64,000 bases of DNA, taken from Hymenobacter lucidus. Lineage in GTDB: Bacteria > Bacteroidota > Bacteroidia > Cytophagales > Hymenobacteraceae. This document shows, in pieces, positions 8,668 through 17,255 of this stretch. Location of the stretch: positions 1,054,001-1,118,000 of the forward strand of contig NZ_JAJADR010000001.1 in assembly GCF_020447265.1 (NCBI RefSeq), written 5' to 3'. Below the pieces are notes generated by a model, which saw only the letters and a list, made by a program, of their open reading frames with translations, was not told the origin of the DNA and made no database searches. Position 1 is the stretch's first letter, and every line of letters starts with the position of its first letter. Position numbers and translations under genes: made by a program.

Positions 8668-9625
8668 CACAATTGCAAAAAAAGTGCTTCTCGAAGAAGC
8701 TGACGCCGTTCGGGGTGTGGCCGATGCCATTGCTCTCACGCCGGATTTTGCACAATGCGTAGCCGCTATACTCTCTTTACAAGGCCGAGTAGTAGTAACG
8801 GGCATCGGCAAGAGCGCCCACATTGCCGGTAAGATGGTAGCTACACTCAACTCCACGGGTACACCCGCGCTGTTTATGCACGCCGCCGACGCCATCCACG
8901 GAGACCTAGGCATGATTCAGCCCGGCGACTTCGTCATTGCCATCAGCAAGAGCGGCGACACGCCCGAAATAAAAGTGCTGGTGCCCCTGCTCAAGCGCAA
9001 AGGCGTGCCGCTGGCGGCGCTGGTCAGCAATGCCGACTCCTACCTGGGCGTGCAGGCCGACTACGTGCTGCACGCCCCCGTAACCCGCGAGGCCTGCCCC
9101 CATAACCTGGCGCCTACCACCAGCACCACCGCCGCCCTGGCCCTGGGCGATGCGCTGGCCGTATGCCTGCTGGAAGCGCGCCAGTTCACCACCGCCGACT
9201 TTGCCCGCCTGCACCCGGGCGGCACGCTGGGCAAGAAGCTCTACCTGAAAGTGGGCGACCTGAGCCGGCAAAACCAGGTGCCCCAGGTCCTGGAAGACGC
9301 GCCGCTCAAAGACATCATCCTGGAAATATCGGGCAAGCGCCTGGGGGCCACGGCCGTGTTGGCCGCCGAAGGTCAGGCGCTACTCGGTATCATCACCGAC
9401 GGGGATTTGCGCCGGATGCTCACTAACTTCAGCAGCCGCCTGGACGAGGTGCGGGCCCGCGACATCATGACACCGCAGCCCATGACCATTGACCTTGAGG
9501 ACTTTGCGGTGGAAGCGCTGGTGCGGATGCAGCAGCGTAATATTACCCAGCTTGTGGTGACGGAAAACGACCGTTTCAGCGGCTTCATCCATCTGCACGA
9601 CTTACTGCGGGAAGGCTTGGTATAG
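8645..9625 (+). CDS. kdsD: D-arabinose-5-phosphate isomerase, KpsF/GutQ family
   Basis: A 326-residue enzyme that converts ribulose-5-phosphate to arabinose-5-phosphate, the first step toward Kdo for lipopolysaccharide. An N-terminal SIS domain (GRVVVTGIGKSAHIAGKM, about 48-65; LHPGGTLGKKL near 190) is followed by two CBS domains (about 210-260 and 275-326, with ARDIMTPQPMTID). The start must be TTG at 8645: reading upstream in frame there is no ATG or GTG before a stop at 8597-8599, and KdsD proteins normally begin at about this point. A non-ATG start suggests modest translation. It is followed 82 bases later by a GDP-mannose-forming enzyme, so the pair supplies surface polysaccharide precursors. 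Confidence 0.92.
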   Translation: MKQQNDTNTIAKKVLLEEADAVRGVADAIALTPDFAQCVAAILSLQGRVVVTGIGKSAHIAGKMVATLNSTGTPALFMHAADAIHGDLGMIQPGDFVIAISKSGDTPEIKVLVPLLKRKGVPLAALVSNADSYLGVQADYVLHAPVTREACPHNLAPTTSTTAALALGDALAVCLLEARQFTTADFARLHPGGTLGKKLYLKVGDLSRQNQVPQVLEDAPLKDIILEISGKRLGATAVLAAEGQALLGIITDGDLRRMLTNFSSRLDEVRARDIMTPQPMTIDLEDFAVEALVRMQQRNITQLVVTENDRFSGFIHLHDLLREGLV

Positions 9626-9707
9626 CCAAAATGTTATATTACTTTACGTTTAAATACCGTTTTTGCTTTCTTGGGCCCGGTATCCAACCTCTAATCAGCT
9701 CCCTCGG

Positions 9708-10799
9708 ATGAACCCAAATACGTTCCTCGTCGTGATGGCCGGCGGTATCGGCAGCCGCTTCTGGCCTTTTAGTCGCACGCATCTGCCCAAGCAGTTTCAC
9801 GACGTGATGGGCGTGGGCCGCTCCATGCTGCAGCTTACGGTCGACCGATTCAAGGAAATCTGCCCGCCCGAAAACGTCTTCGTGGTGACCAACCGCGACT
9901 ACACTGAGCTGGTGCACCAGCACCTGCCCGAGCTGCCTGCCGACCAGATTCTGGGGGAGCCCATCGGCCGCAATACCGCGCCCTGCATTGCCTACGCCAG
10001 CTACCGGATTGCCCAGCGCAACCCGAAAGCGACTATCATCGTGACGCCCGCCGACCATGCGGTGCTGCGCGAGGAAGAGTTCCGGACCATCATTCGCAAG
10101 GCGGTGGAAGTGGCCGAAAACCACGACGTGCTGCTCACGCTCGGCATTCAGCCCTCCCGCCCTGACACCGGCTACGGCTACATTCAGTACATCGATGAAG
10201 ACGCCAAAAGCAAGCTGCCCAAAGGCCTCAAGAAGGTGAAAACCTTCACCGAGAAGCCGAATCTGGAGCTGGCCCGCATGTTTGTGGATAGCGGTGACTT
10301 TCTATGGAATTCGGGGCTGTTTGTGTGGCGCGCCGACGTGATTATCCACGCCTTCCACCAGTACCTGGGCGATATTGCCGAGGTGTTCGACGAAGGTAAA
10401 GCCGAGCTGGGCACGGCGGGCGAAATCGAGTTCATTACCCAGGCCTATACCCGCTGCCGCAACATCAGCATCGACTACGGCGTGATGGAAAAGGCCGACA
10501 ACGTGTATGTGCTGCCCGCCGATTTCGGCTGGAGCGACCTGGGTACCTGGGACTCGCTGCACCGCATGGGCCACCACGATGCCGACAACAACGTCGTCGA
10601 CGGCGACGCGCTGCTCTACGACACGCGGGAATGCGTCATCAAAACACCCTCCGAGCGCCTGGTGGTGGTGCAGGGCCTCGACGGCTACATCATTGCCGAG
10701 TACGACAACGTGCTGCTCATCTGCAAGCGCACCGAAGAGCAGCGGGTAAAGGAATTCGTGGCCGATGTGCGGTCTAAGAAAGGCAACGGCTACAACTAA
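9708..10799 (+). CDS. manC: Mannose-1-phosphate guanylyltransferase
   Basis: A 363-residue nucleotidyltransferase making GDP-mannose from mannose-1-phosphate and GTP. The N-terminus has the signature VVMAGGIGSRFWPFSR (about 8-23) with the catalytic LPKQF after it. PLGRNTAP-type substrate segment (here IGRNTAPCI), the EKP motif (FTEKPNLELA) and the FLWNSGLFVWR segment are all in place. The length fits the single-domain GMP class without the C-terminal phosphomannose isomerase of bifunctional ManC. The start at 9708 (MNPNTFLVV) is chosen because an upstream open extension lacks family similarity. It lies downstream of kdsD in the same direction. Confidence 0.92.
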   Translation: MNPNTFLVVMAGGIGSRFWPFSRTHLPKQFHDVMGVGRSMLQLTVDRFKEICPPENVFVVTNRDYTELVHQHLPELPADQILGEPIGRNTAPCIAYASYRIAQRNPKATIIVTPADHAVLREEEFRTIIRKAVEVAENHDVLLTLGIQPSRPDTGYGYIQYIDEDAKSKLPKGLKKVKTFTEKPNLELARMFVDSGDFLWNSGLFVWRADVIIHAFHQYLGDIAEVFDEGKAELGTAGEIEFITQAYTRCRNISIDYGVMEKADNVYVLPADFGWSDLGTWDSLHRMGHHDADNNVVDGDALLYDTRECVIKTPSERLVVVQGLDGYIIAEYDNVLLICKRTEEQRVKEFVADVRSKKGNGYN

Positions 10800-10817
10800 C
10801 TGCCTGGCTGCTGAACA

Positions 10818-10862
10818 AACCACTAGGGGCCCGCTGCATCGTGCAGCGGGCCCCTAGTGGTT
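10818..10862. terminator. Long perfect hairpin between convergent genes
   Basis: A 21-base perfect stem beginning AACCACTAGGGGCCCGCTGC closes on a TCG loop. It lies between the GDP-mannose gene (plus) and a beta-barrel gene (minus), so it probably terminates both, although the T run is weak (TTATTATCC). Confidence 0.75.
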
Positions 10863-10885
10863 ATTATCCTTTCAGATAAACCGCA

Positions 10886-11560
10886 CTAAAAGCTAATAAC
10901 GGCATTCATGCGCACGGCAGGGGCTTGCAGCTTGGTGCGGGTGTCGTACTGGAAGTGGCTGCCCGAGTTACGGTCGTTGCTGCTGACGTAGTTGGGGGCC
11001 CGCAGCACGTCGTAGTACACCTCCGGATTGAGGTAGAAATGCTTCCAAGTGCGAATTTTGAAGCCCAGGCCCGTGCTGTTGCCCACCCCGTCGGAAGTCA
11101 CGTTTACATCCGTGTTGAGGCAGCCGCAGAAGCCGCCGGTAAAGTTGCCTTCTGACGTAAAGCGGCGGTAGTAAAAGTCGCTGAAAACGTAAAGCCACGG
11201 AGCTTTGGCAATGGGCGAATACTGCCCACCGAGCCGCACCCGCAGATCTTTGCCGGTTGTGCTGCCCTGCACGCAATCTGCGCAGGAGCTGGTTGCCGGA
11301 TCAGCTGTCTTACTGGTTTCGGTGTTGTAGCTGATGCCGGAGCGCAGGCCAAAGCGCCCGAGGTTGTAGCGAACTACGGCCCCGGAAGCCCACTGGGCCT
11401 TGTCGTTGAGCTGGTTGTTGGCGTAGTTATAGGTCTGCTTGGCGAAGGGAGAATAGTTTACCACCTCAACCCCAACCTCGAAGCGGTTGGCTGCATCCTG
11501 AGCGTGAGCTGCGAAGGCAAAGCCAGTTAGCAAGACGGCAGTGAGCGTAATTTTCAGCAT
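10886..11560 (-). CDS. Putative outer-membrane beta-barrel protein
   Basis: A 224-residue protein with a signal peptide (MLKITLTAVLLTGFAFAAHA) and then alternating hydrophobic/aromatic strands ending in a terminal aromatic (RMNAVISF), the usual sign of an outer-membrane barrel. Two unusual cysteine groups are present, SSCADCVQG and GFCGCLNTD, which may be disulfide-bonded extracellular loops. The start at 11560 opens straight into the signal peptide. The function is not known; it is not a recognisable PorT or OmpW. It is monocistronic, between two hairpins. Confidence 0.75.
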   Translation of the reverse strand: MLKITLTAVLLTGFAFAAHAQDAANRFEVGVEVVNYSPFAKQTYNYANNQLNDKAQWASGAVVRYNLGRFGLRSGISYNTETSKTADPATSSCADCVQGSTTGKDLRVRLGGQYSPIAKAPWLYVFSDFYYRRFTSEGNFTGGFCGCLNTDVNVTSDGVGNSTGLGFKIRTWKHFYLNPEVYYDVLRAPNYVSSNDRNSGSHFQYDTRTKLQAPAVRMNAVISF

Positions 11561-11699
11561 GGAAGTAGGAATAATTGTTGGCAGCAACAAGACGCTGCGC
11601 GCCATAACTTAACATTAAGAGCCGCCCTAGCGTCCGGAAGTTGCAAGACGCCGTCGTAAGCCAACTGGTTTTCACCTTAAACTGGCGTGCATAAAAGCT

Positions 11700-11736
11700 A
11701 AGAAGCCTGCAAAACAGGCTGTTTTGCAGGCTTCTT
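11700..11736 (-). terminator. Hairpin terminator downstream of rlmB
   Basis: AAGAAGCCTGCAAAACAG pairs with CTGTTTTGCAGGCTTCTT almost without a loop, 18 bases after the rlmB stop on the minus strand. There is no long U run beyond the stem itself. Confidence 0.7.
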
Positions 11737-11754
11737 AATACGGTTGGCTACTCG

Positions 11755-12732
11755 TTACTGGCCGCTTTGCAGGCGCTGGCGCAACACTTCGAACAGCATG
11801 ATGCCGCTGGCTACCGACACGTTCAGGGAGCCGATTTGGCCAGCCATTGGGATGCGGAGCTTGTAGTCGGCCAGCTTCAGGTACTCGGGCGAAATACCGT
11901 CTTCCTCGCTGCCCATCAGTACGGCTACGGGGCCGGTCATGTCCACGGTGCCGGCTTCCAGACTGGCATCCGACTTCTCGGTGCAGGCAATAACCGTAAC
12001 ACCCGACTGCTGCAGAAAGGTGATTGTTTCCTTCAGGTTAGGCTCCCGGCACACCGGAATCAGGTTCAGGGCGCCGGCCGAGGTTTTCAGCGCGTCGCCG
12101 TTGATCTGGGCAGCCCCGCGGCTGGGCACCACAATGGCGTGCACGCCCAGACACTCGGCGTTGCGGGCAATGGCCCCGAAGTTGCGCACGTCCGTAATCC
12201 GGTCGAGGAGCAGGAGCAGGGGCGTTTTGCCTTCCTCGTACAAGCCGGCCAGAATGCTGTCGAGTGGCTGGTAGTCGATAGGCGACACGAAGGCTACGGC
12301 GCCCTGGTGATTTTTGCGGGTTAGGTCGTTGAGCTTCTCAATGGGCACCAGCGACATGGGCACGTTGGCGGCTTTGGCTAGCTCCGTAATTTCCTGGGTA
12401 ACGCTGTTTTTGGTGCCGCGCAGCAAGTAGATTTTTTCCAGCGTGCGGCCCGCACTCAGCGCTTCCAAAATCGGGCGCAAACCAAACAGCATGTCGATGC
12501 TGCGGTCGGCGGCGGGCTTGTGCGGGTAGCGCGGCTTGTAGTCGCCGCCGCCGCGGGAGTCGCTGCGGCCTTCGCCCCGCGAGACGCGGCTGTCCCGGCT
12601 GTCGCCCCCGCGTGATTCGCGCCGGTCGTCGTTGCCGCGCTCTTCCCGGCCTACGGGGCGGTTTTCGCTGTTATAAAACGTGCGCCGCTCATTCAGCGGC
12701 CGCTCCGGGCGGTCGTCAGTCCTTTTCTCCAT
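11755..12732 (-). CDS. rlmB: 23S rRNA (guanosine-2251) 2'-O-methyltransferase-type SpoU enzyme
   Basis: A 325-residue SPOUT-class RNA 2'-O-methyltransferase of the TrmH/RlmB group. A substrate-binding SpoU domain begins at about residue 80 (FGLRPILEALSAG). The three SPOUT motifs follow: DRITDVRNFGAIARNAECLG, VAVLMGSEEDGIS, and IPMAGQIGSLNVSVASGIML, which carries the knot's conserved Asn and Ser. The first 75 residues are a disordered RG/RD-rich extension (RESRGGDSRDSRVSRGEGR) absent from E. coli RlmB. It begins inside the end of the upstream GWxTD gene (40-base overlap), so the two are translationally coupled. Confidence 0.9.
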   Translation of the reverse strand: MEKRTDDRPERPLNERRTFYNSENRPVGREERGNDDRRESRGGDSRDSRVSRGEGRSDSRGGGDYKPRYPHKPAADRSIDMLFGLRPILEALSAGRTLEKIYLLRGTKNSVTQEITELAKAANVPMSLVPIEKLNDLTRKNHQGAVAFVSPIDYQPLDSILAGLYEEGKTPLLLLLDRITDVRNFGAIARNAECLGVHAIVVPSRGAAQINGDALKTSAGALNLIPVCREPNLKETITFLQQSGVTVIACTEKSDASLEAGTVDMTGPVAVLMGSEEDGISPEYLKLADYKLRIPMAGQIGSLNVSVASGIMLFEVLRQRLQSGQ

Positions 12733-13919
12733 TGCTCAACGGCGGCATACCACAGCATCTCATGCTCCGGCCGGCGCACCAATTCATAGTGTTCGGGGGC
12801 AAAGGTACTCGGTTTGGGCCGGAACGTATATGTGCCGCTGCTGCCATTCGCGTCGCGGTACACCCAGCGTTCCTCCGCGGCCGTCCGATACACCACGTCG
12901 GGGGCTCCCAGGGCAATGTAGAGCATGCCCCGGTCGGTCATCCAACCGGCTTTGTGGGCGGTAAATAATTGGTTGGCAGCCGCTACCCGGCCGTAGTAGG
13001 TGCGAATCAGCTGCCGGGCCACAGTCTGGTTGCCGCCGGCCACCTTCAGCCAGAATTGGTCGACGGCCCGCTTGGGGTCGGGCGCGTCGGTGAGGCTCTT
13101 GCGCTCGGCAGAAGTTGTGAGGTAGATAAGTGGCTGAATCAGCTCATCGGCCGTGTTCAGTTCCGGAAAGTCTGCATCTGTCACGAGTAGGCCCAGCGGC
13201 GTGGTATTGCCACCCACCCGTAGCGCATACAGGCCCGGTTGGCGCAGCTGCAGCAGCTGCCCGGCCCGGAAAAACAGGGAGTCGCGAGCGGGCAGCTTGC
13301 GGGGCTGGGGCTGGGCGGCCGGGTTGGCCATGGGCGGCAAAGCGGCCGTAAAGCTGGTGTCGTAGCGCTTGGCTACCAGCGGCAGCTCGGGGCCGTAGCT
13401 GTCGACCTGGAAGGCCTCGCCCGGCTGCACGTAGCGCCGCAACATTGGGTCACCTATGGAGTCGGTGAGCAGAAAGGTGCGGCCCAGGCGCTCTTTGGTA
13501 ATAGGCAGCCAAACTCCGTCACTGGCATCCGACTCATCGTCCGGGGCGCAGGCCACGCTCAGAATCTGGCCCAGCTGCAGCACCCGGGCCGCCACGCAGA
13601 AATCCACCCAGGCCGCCGACTTCACGAGCCGGATGCGGCGGCTGAGTTGCGGTACCACGCCTTGCCACACCGGACGCTTGGCATCGTAATTGGCCCACAC
13701 GGCAATGCGTAGCGGGTTGCCGCGCTGTAGCACGCTGCCGTCGGGAAAGCGCAGGTAGATGCGCAGACTGTCGCCCTCACGGCGGCTTTCAGCCAGGATG
13801 CGACGCTGCGGCTGGTATTGCCCGGCAAAGTCACGCCGGGGGTCGGCGGCGGCCAGGTGGGTTCCGAAGCTTAGTAGAAGTAACAGTCCAAGCGTACAGC
13901 AGCGAAGGAAAATGGGCAT
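12693..13919 (-). CDS. GWxTD domain-containing secreted protein
   Basis: A 408-residue protein with a signal peptide (LGLLLLLSFGTHLAAA, cut near residue 25) and a C-terminal GWxTD domain. The signature GWMTDRGMLYIALGAPDVVY lies at about 325-344 and gives the family its name. The middle is beta-rich. GWxTD proteins are common in Bacteroidota, are exported, and have no established biochemical role. It overlaps rlmB by 40 bases and is 180 bases from the end of the GT117 gene, from which it is separated by a terminator, so it heads a two-gene operon with rlmB. Confidence 0.85.
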   Translation of the reverse strand: MPIFLRCCTLGLLLLLSFGTHLAAADPRRDFAGQYQPQRRILAESRREGDSLRIYLRFPDGSVLQRGNPLRIAVWANYDAKRPVWQGVVPQLSRRIRLVKSAAWVDFCVAARVLQLGQILSVACAPDDESDASDGVWLPITKERLGRTFLLTDSIGDPMLRRYVQPGEAFQVDSYGPELPLVAKRYDTSFTAALPPMANPAAQPQPRKLPARDSLFFRAGQLLQLRQPGLYALRVGGNTTPLGLLVTDADFPELNTADELIQPLIYLTTSAERKSLTDAPDPKRAVDQFWLKVAGGNQTVARQLIRTYYGRVAAANQLFTAHKAGWMTDRGMLYIALGAPDVVYRTAAEERWVYRDANGSSGTYTFRPKPSTFAPEHYELVRRPEHEMLWYAAVEQWRKGLTTARSGR

Positions 13920-14026
13920 TAGGAGCAGGAATTAAGCGGAACATAACGGAGCGGAAACAAGGTGCTACGCGCAAAATCCGCACCGTGAAAATGAACGGTA
14001 GTAGTACGGCGGCCCGCTGCCCAATA

Positions 14027-14080
14027 ACCGAATAAAAAAACAGCCGCCCTGACTTCAGGACGGCTGTTTTTTTATTCGGT
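14027..14080 (-). terminator. Strong bidirectional terminator
   Basis: CAGCCG/CGGCTG stem flanked by seven A on one side and seven T on the other; the pairing extends through ACCGAATAAA / TTTATTCGGT. It lies 20 bases past the stop of the GT117 gene. Confidence 0.88.
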
Positions 14081-14099
14081 AACACCTCATTCGACGTTG

Positions 14100-17096
14100 T
14101 TACTGCCGCGGATAGTACTGATTGAGCAGATCCAGCGCTTTTTTGGCGCGGGCCTGGTCGCCTACTTCCTCGGCGGCGCGGTACACGCTCTGCAGGGCCA
14201 GCAGGTTGGTCTGCACTTCCATATCAAACAGCGAGTTGCTGTTGGTGCTGTAGTAGGCCAACGACTGCTGGGCACGGTTGGTCATGGTGTCCATGATTTC
14301 GTTGGCGCGAGCCTGCTCGCCTACTTTCACCAGCGGCACCACAAACTGCGGCACGTAGTAGTCGTAGCGGATGGCTTTGTCGGGCATCACGGCGAAGCAC
14401 TTGTCGAGCACCTGCTTGGCCGTGGCTTTGTCGCCGGCGGCCAAGTAGGCTTCGGCCAGGCGCGAGAATTTGTCGCGGTAGTTGGCTGGGAAGCGCAGGT
14501 TGTTTTCGTCGTAGAAAATGTCGGCCCGGTCCAGGTTACGGTAGGCAAACTTCTTCATCATGGTTTCAAACATGAGCTCCTTGGCCACGTAGCCTTCGGC
14601 GCTGCCGCGCGGGTCGTAGTTGGGGTCCTTGGCGGGCAGGATCCGGTACGCCATGCCTTCGAGCTGGAAGTAAGGCTGCAGGTTCATGAAGTCCGACGAG
14701 TTGACGGTGCTCGAGAAGTAGATGGGCCGCTTCCAGTTGTTGGTAGCCAGCATATCCAGAATCACCAGATTTTTCTTCTCGATGGCGCCTTTGCCCATGT
14801 CCCACTCCATACGGGGCACCAGCTGCTTGCGGCGCTCCTTCGGGATGATGCCCATGGCCTCCACAGCTGCTGTATCAACGGGCAGGTAGAACTTGTGCGT
14901 TGGGAAGGACAGCAGGGGCCGGCCGCTCTGGGTTTGCACCTGTAGCAGCGGGCTGTTCTGATCCACGAGGCCGATGAACTCGCGCAGGTTTACTTCCTGC
15001 ACCGCGGGGTTTTCTACGAAGGGCAGGTAGTCGTTGGTACCCTGAGCATAGTTGTCGGGCTTCATCGACACCGGCAGTGGCTGCGACAGATACGCGCGGC
15101 GGCGCATCTGCTCGATGTACCAGTCGGTGTTCAGGTAGCTCAATACGGCTACGCGCACGTCGGTGCGCACGCCTTCTACTTCCTGAGCGTACCAGAGTGG
15201 GAAAGTGTCGTTGTCGCCGTTGGTAAACAGAATGGCGTTCGGGGCGCAGGAGTTCAGCAGGTTTTTGGCCGAGTCCACCGAGTTGTAGCGGTCCGAACGG
15301 TCGTGGTCGTCCCAGCCCTGGGCCACCATCAGGCCGGGAGCCAGCAGGCCGAGCAGCGTGGCGGCCACGGCGCGGGCGCCGTCGGCTTTGAGCACGGCTT
15401 TGAGCAGATCAGCCAGGCCCAGCACGCCCAGGCCAATCCAGATGGCAAAGGCGTAGGTGGCACCCGTGAAAGTGTAGTCCCGCTCGCGGGGCTCAATGGG
15501 CGGCTGGTTGAGGTAAAACACGATGGCCAGACCCGTAAATACGAACAGCAAGCCGATAACGAAAGCGTTGCGCCCGTCGCGTCGCACGTGGAAAAACAAA
15601 CCAATCAGGCCCATAATGAGCGGAATGGCGAAGAAATTGTTACGGGCCGGGCTAGTGGCAATGCGCTCGGGCAGGCCGTTCTGGCCGGCACTCGTGGGCC
15701 ATACTACGCCGGCCTGCTGAATGTCACTTTCGCGGCCCACGAAGTTCCAGAGGAAATAGCGCCAGTACATGTGGCCCATTTGGTAGCGGAACAGGAACGA
15801 GAGGTTCTGGCCCATCGTGGGCTTCACGCCTTCCTGAATATCGACCCACTTCTTGTAGTTGTAGATATGCTCGGGAGCGGGGCTGTAGATGCGCGGAATC
15901 AGCATCTTATCCTCGTCGCGGTAAATGGTTTCGAGGCGACGCTCGGCTACCACGTACTTGTCGCCCTTGCGCACGTAGCGGGGCGAGCCTTCTTTCTGGT
16001 CGATGGGCTCGGCGCTGAACTGCGGCCCGTAGAGCAGCGGCCGGTCGCCGTACTGCTCCCGCTTCAGGTAGCTCACAAACGACAGCACATCCTTGGGCGC
16101 GTTTTCGTTGATGGTCGGGTTGTAGCTGCTCCGGATGGGTACAATCAGGTACGACGAGTAACCGATCAGAATAAACACGAAGCTCAGCATGGCCGTGTTG
16201 ATCAGGCGGTTGCGCGTCCGGAACGAGTAACGGAAGCCAAACCAGATCAGGGCCACGAACAGCACCAGGAAGAACACCAAACCCGAGCTGAACGGCATGC
16301 CGAGGCTATTGACGAAGAACACCTCAAACGCGCCAGCCAGCGTGGGCAAGCCGGGAATGATACCGGCCAGAATCAGGCCCACAATAACGCTGCTGATAAC
16401 CAGCGTCAGCACCCCGCCCCACATGGTTGGGTTGGCGTTGCGCCGGTAATAGTAAATGAAGCCCAGGGCCGGAATAGCCAGCAGGTTCAGCAAGTGGACG
16501 CCGATGCTGAGACCAATAACGTAGGCAATCAGAATCAGCCATTTGTCGGAATCAGCCTCGTCGGCGCGGTTTTCCCACTTCAGCATAATCCAGACCACGG
16601 CTGCCGTGCACAGCGCCGACATGGCGTACACTTCGGCTTCCACGGCATTAAACCAGAACGAATCGGAGAAGGCGAAGGCCAGGGAGCCTACCACGCCCGC
16701 GCCCAGAATGAGCAGGGTCTGGCCGCCGGTGGGCTCCAGAGGTCGGTGGTCGTGGCCCGCCGTATTCGGGGCGTGAAACACCAGCTTTTTAGCCAGCATC
16801 GTAATCGTCCAGAACAGGAACAGCACCGTAAACGAGCTGCTCAGAGCCGAGAGCATGTTGACCAGGACCGATACCTTGGTGCCGTCGCCGAAGGCAAACA
16901 GCGAAAACAGGCGACCCAGCAGCAGGAAGGTGGGGGCTCCCGGAGGGTGAGGCACCAGCAGCTTGTAGGAACAAGCAATAAACTCGCCGCAGTCCCAGAA
17001 GCTGGCCGTGGGCTCCAGCGTGAGCAGGTAAGTAAGGGTGGCAATGGCAAATACGCCCCAGCCAACTAGGTTATTCAGGCTTTTGTAACTCCGCAT
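14100..17096 (-). CDS. DUF2723 integral membrane protein (glycosyltransferase family 117)
   Basis: A 998-residue protein with a GT-C-like membrane half and a soluble C-terminal half. The start has the family hallmark EPTASFWDCGEFIACSYKLL followed by VPHPPGAPTFLLLGRLF (about 28-60), the loop expected to hold the acidic catalytic residue. About ten to twelve membrane spans run to residue 580. The soluble half (from about 600) contains SCAPNAILFTNGDNDTFPLW, a conserved segment of this family, and ends with TPR-like helices (YLAAGDKATAKQVLDKCF). DUF2723 proteins are widespread in Bacteroidota. A role in transferring sugar from a lipid-linked donor is inferred from the fold; the acceptor is unknown. 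Confidence 0.88.
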   Translation of the reverse strand: MRSYKSLNNLVGWGVFAIATLTYLLTLEPTASFWDCGEFIACSYKLLVPHPPGAPTFLLLGRLFSLFAFGDGTKVSVLVNMLSALSSSFTVLFLFWTITMLAKKLVFHAPNTAGHDHRPLEPTGGQTLLILGAGVVGSLAFAFSDSFWFNAVEAEVYAMSALCTAAVVWIMLKWENRADEADSDKWLILIAYVIGLSIGVHLLNLLAIPALGFIYYYRRNANPTMWGGVLTLVISSVIVGLILAGIIPGLPTLAGAFEVFFVNSLGMPFSSGLVFFLVLFVALIWFGFRYSFRTRNRLINTAMLSFVFILIGYSSYLIVPIRSSYNPTINENAPKDVLSFVSYLKREQYGDRPLLYGPQFSAEPIDQKEGSPRYVRKGDKYVVAERRLETIYRDEDKMLIPRIYSPAPEHIYNYKKWVDIQEGVKPTMGQNLSFLFRYQMGHMYWRYFLWNFVGRESDIQQAGVVWPTSAGQNGLPERIATSPARNNFFAIPLIMGLIGLFFHVRRDGRNAFVIGLLFVFTGLAIVFYLNQPPIEPRERDYTFTGATYAFAIWIGLGVLGLADLLKAVLKADGARAVAATLLGLLAPGLMVAQGWDDHDRSDRYNSVDSAKNLLNSCAPNAILFTNGDNDTFPLWYAQEVEGVRTDVRVAVLSYLNTDWYIEQMRRRAYLSQPLPVSMKPDNYAQGTNDYLPFVENPAVQEVNLREFIGLVDQNSPLLQVQTQSGRPLLSFPTHKFYLPVDTAAVEAMGIIPKERRKQLVPRMEWDMGKGAIEKKNLVILDMLATNNWKRPIYFSSTVNSSDFMNLQPYFQLEGMAYRILPAKDPNYDPRGSAEGYVAKELMFETMMKKFAYRNLDRADIFYDENNLRFPANYRDKFSRLAEAYLAAGDKATAKQVLDKCFAVMPDKAIRYDYYVPQFVVPLVKVGEQARANEIMDTMTNRAQQSLAYYSTNSNSLFDMEVQTNLLALQSVYRAAEEVGDQARAKKALDLLNQYYPRQ

Positions 17097-17118
17097 ACTG
17101 GTTTAATCAGAGAAGGGC

Positions 17119-17126
17119 CAAAAGTA
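17119..17126 (-). promoter_or_regulatory. Candidate -7 box TACTTTTG for the GT117 gene
   Basis: Exact TAnnTTTG match on the minus strand, 22 bases before the start codon at 17096. No clear -33 partner is seen. Confidence 0.35.
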
Positions 17127-17196
17127 GGCAATAAATCCGGCCGTGCCGCACCCGGCCTCAACACAGCTGCGGGCCGCTATATTTCCCGCAAGGCAT

Positions 17197-17227
17197 AAAA
17201 AAAGCAGCCGGCGCGGCCGGCTGCTTT
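17197..17227 (-). terminator. Rho-independent terminator of the cupredoxin gene
   Basis: Twelve-base stem AAAGCAGCCGGC / GCCGGCTGCTTT with GCG loop and a U run on the minus strand, 29 bases past the stop codon. Confidence 0.88.
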
Positions 17228-17255
17228 CTGAAGGAGTGTATTCTATGGGCAGAGG

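Noticed and set aside
15303..17069. A 588-codon open frame on the plus strand opposite the GT117 gene
   Set aside because: It is a GC-rich shadow of the real minus-strand gene: no recognisable domain, unnatural His/Gln/Val composition, and the opposite frame shows a clear DUF2723 protein.
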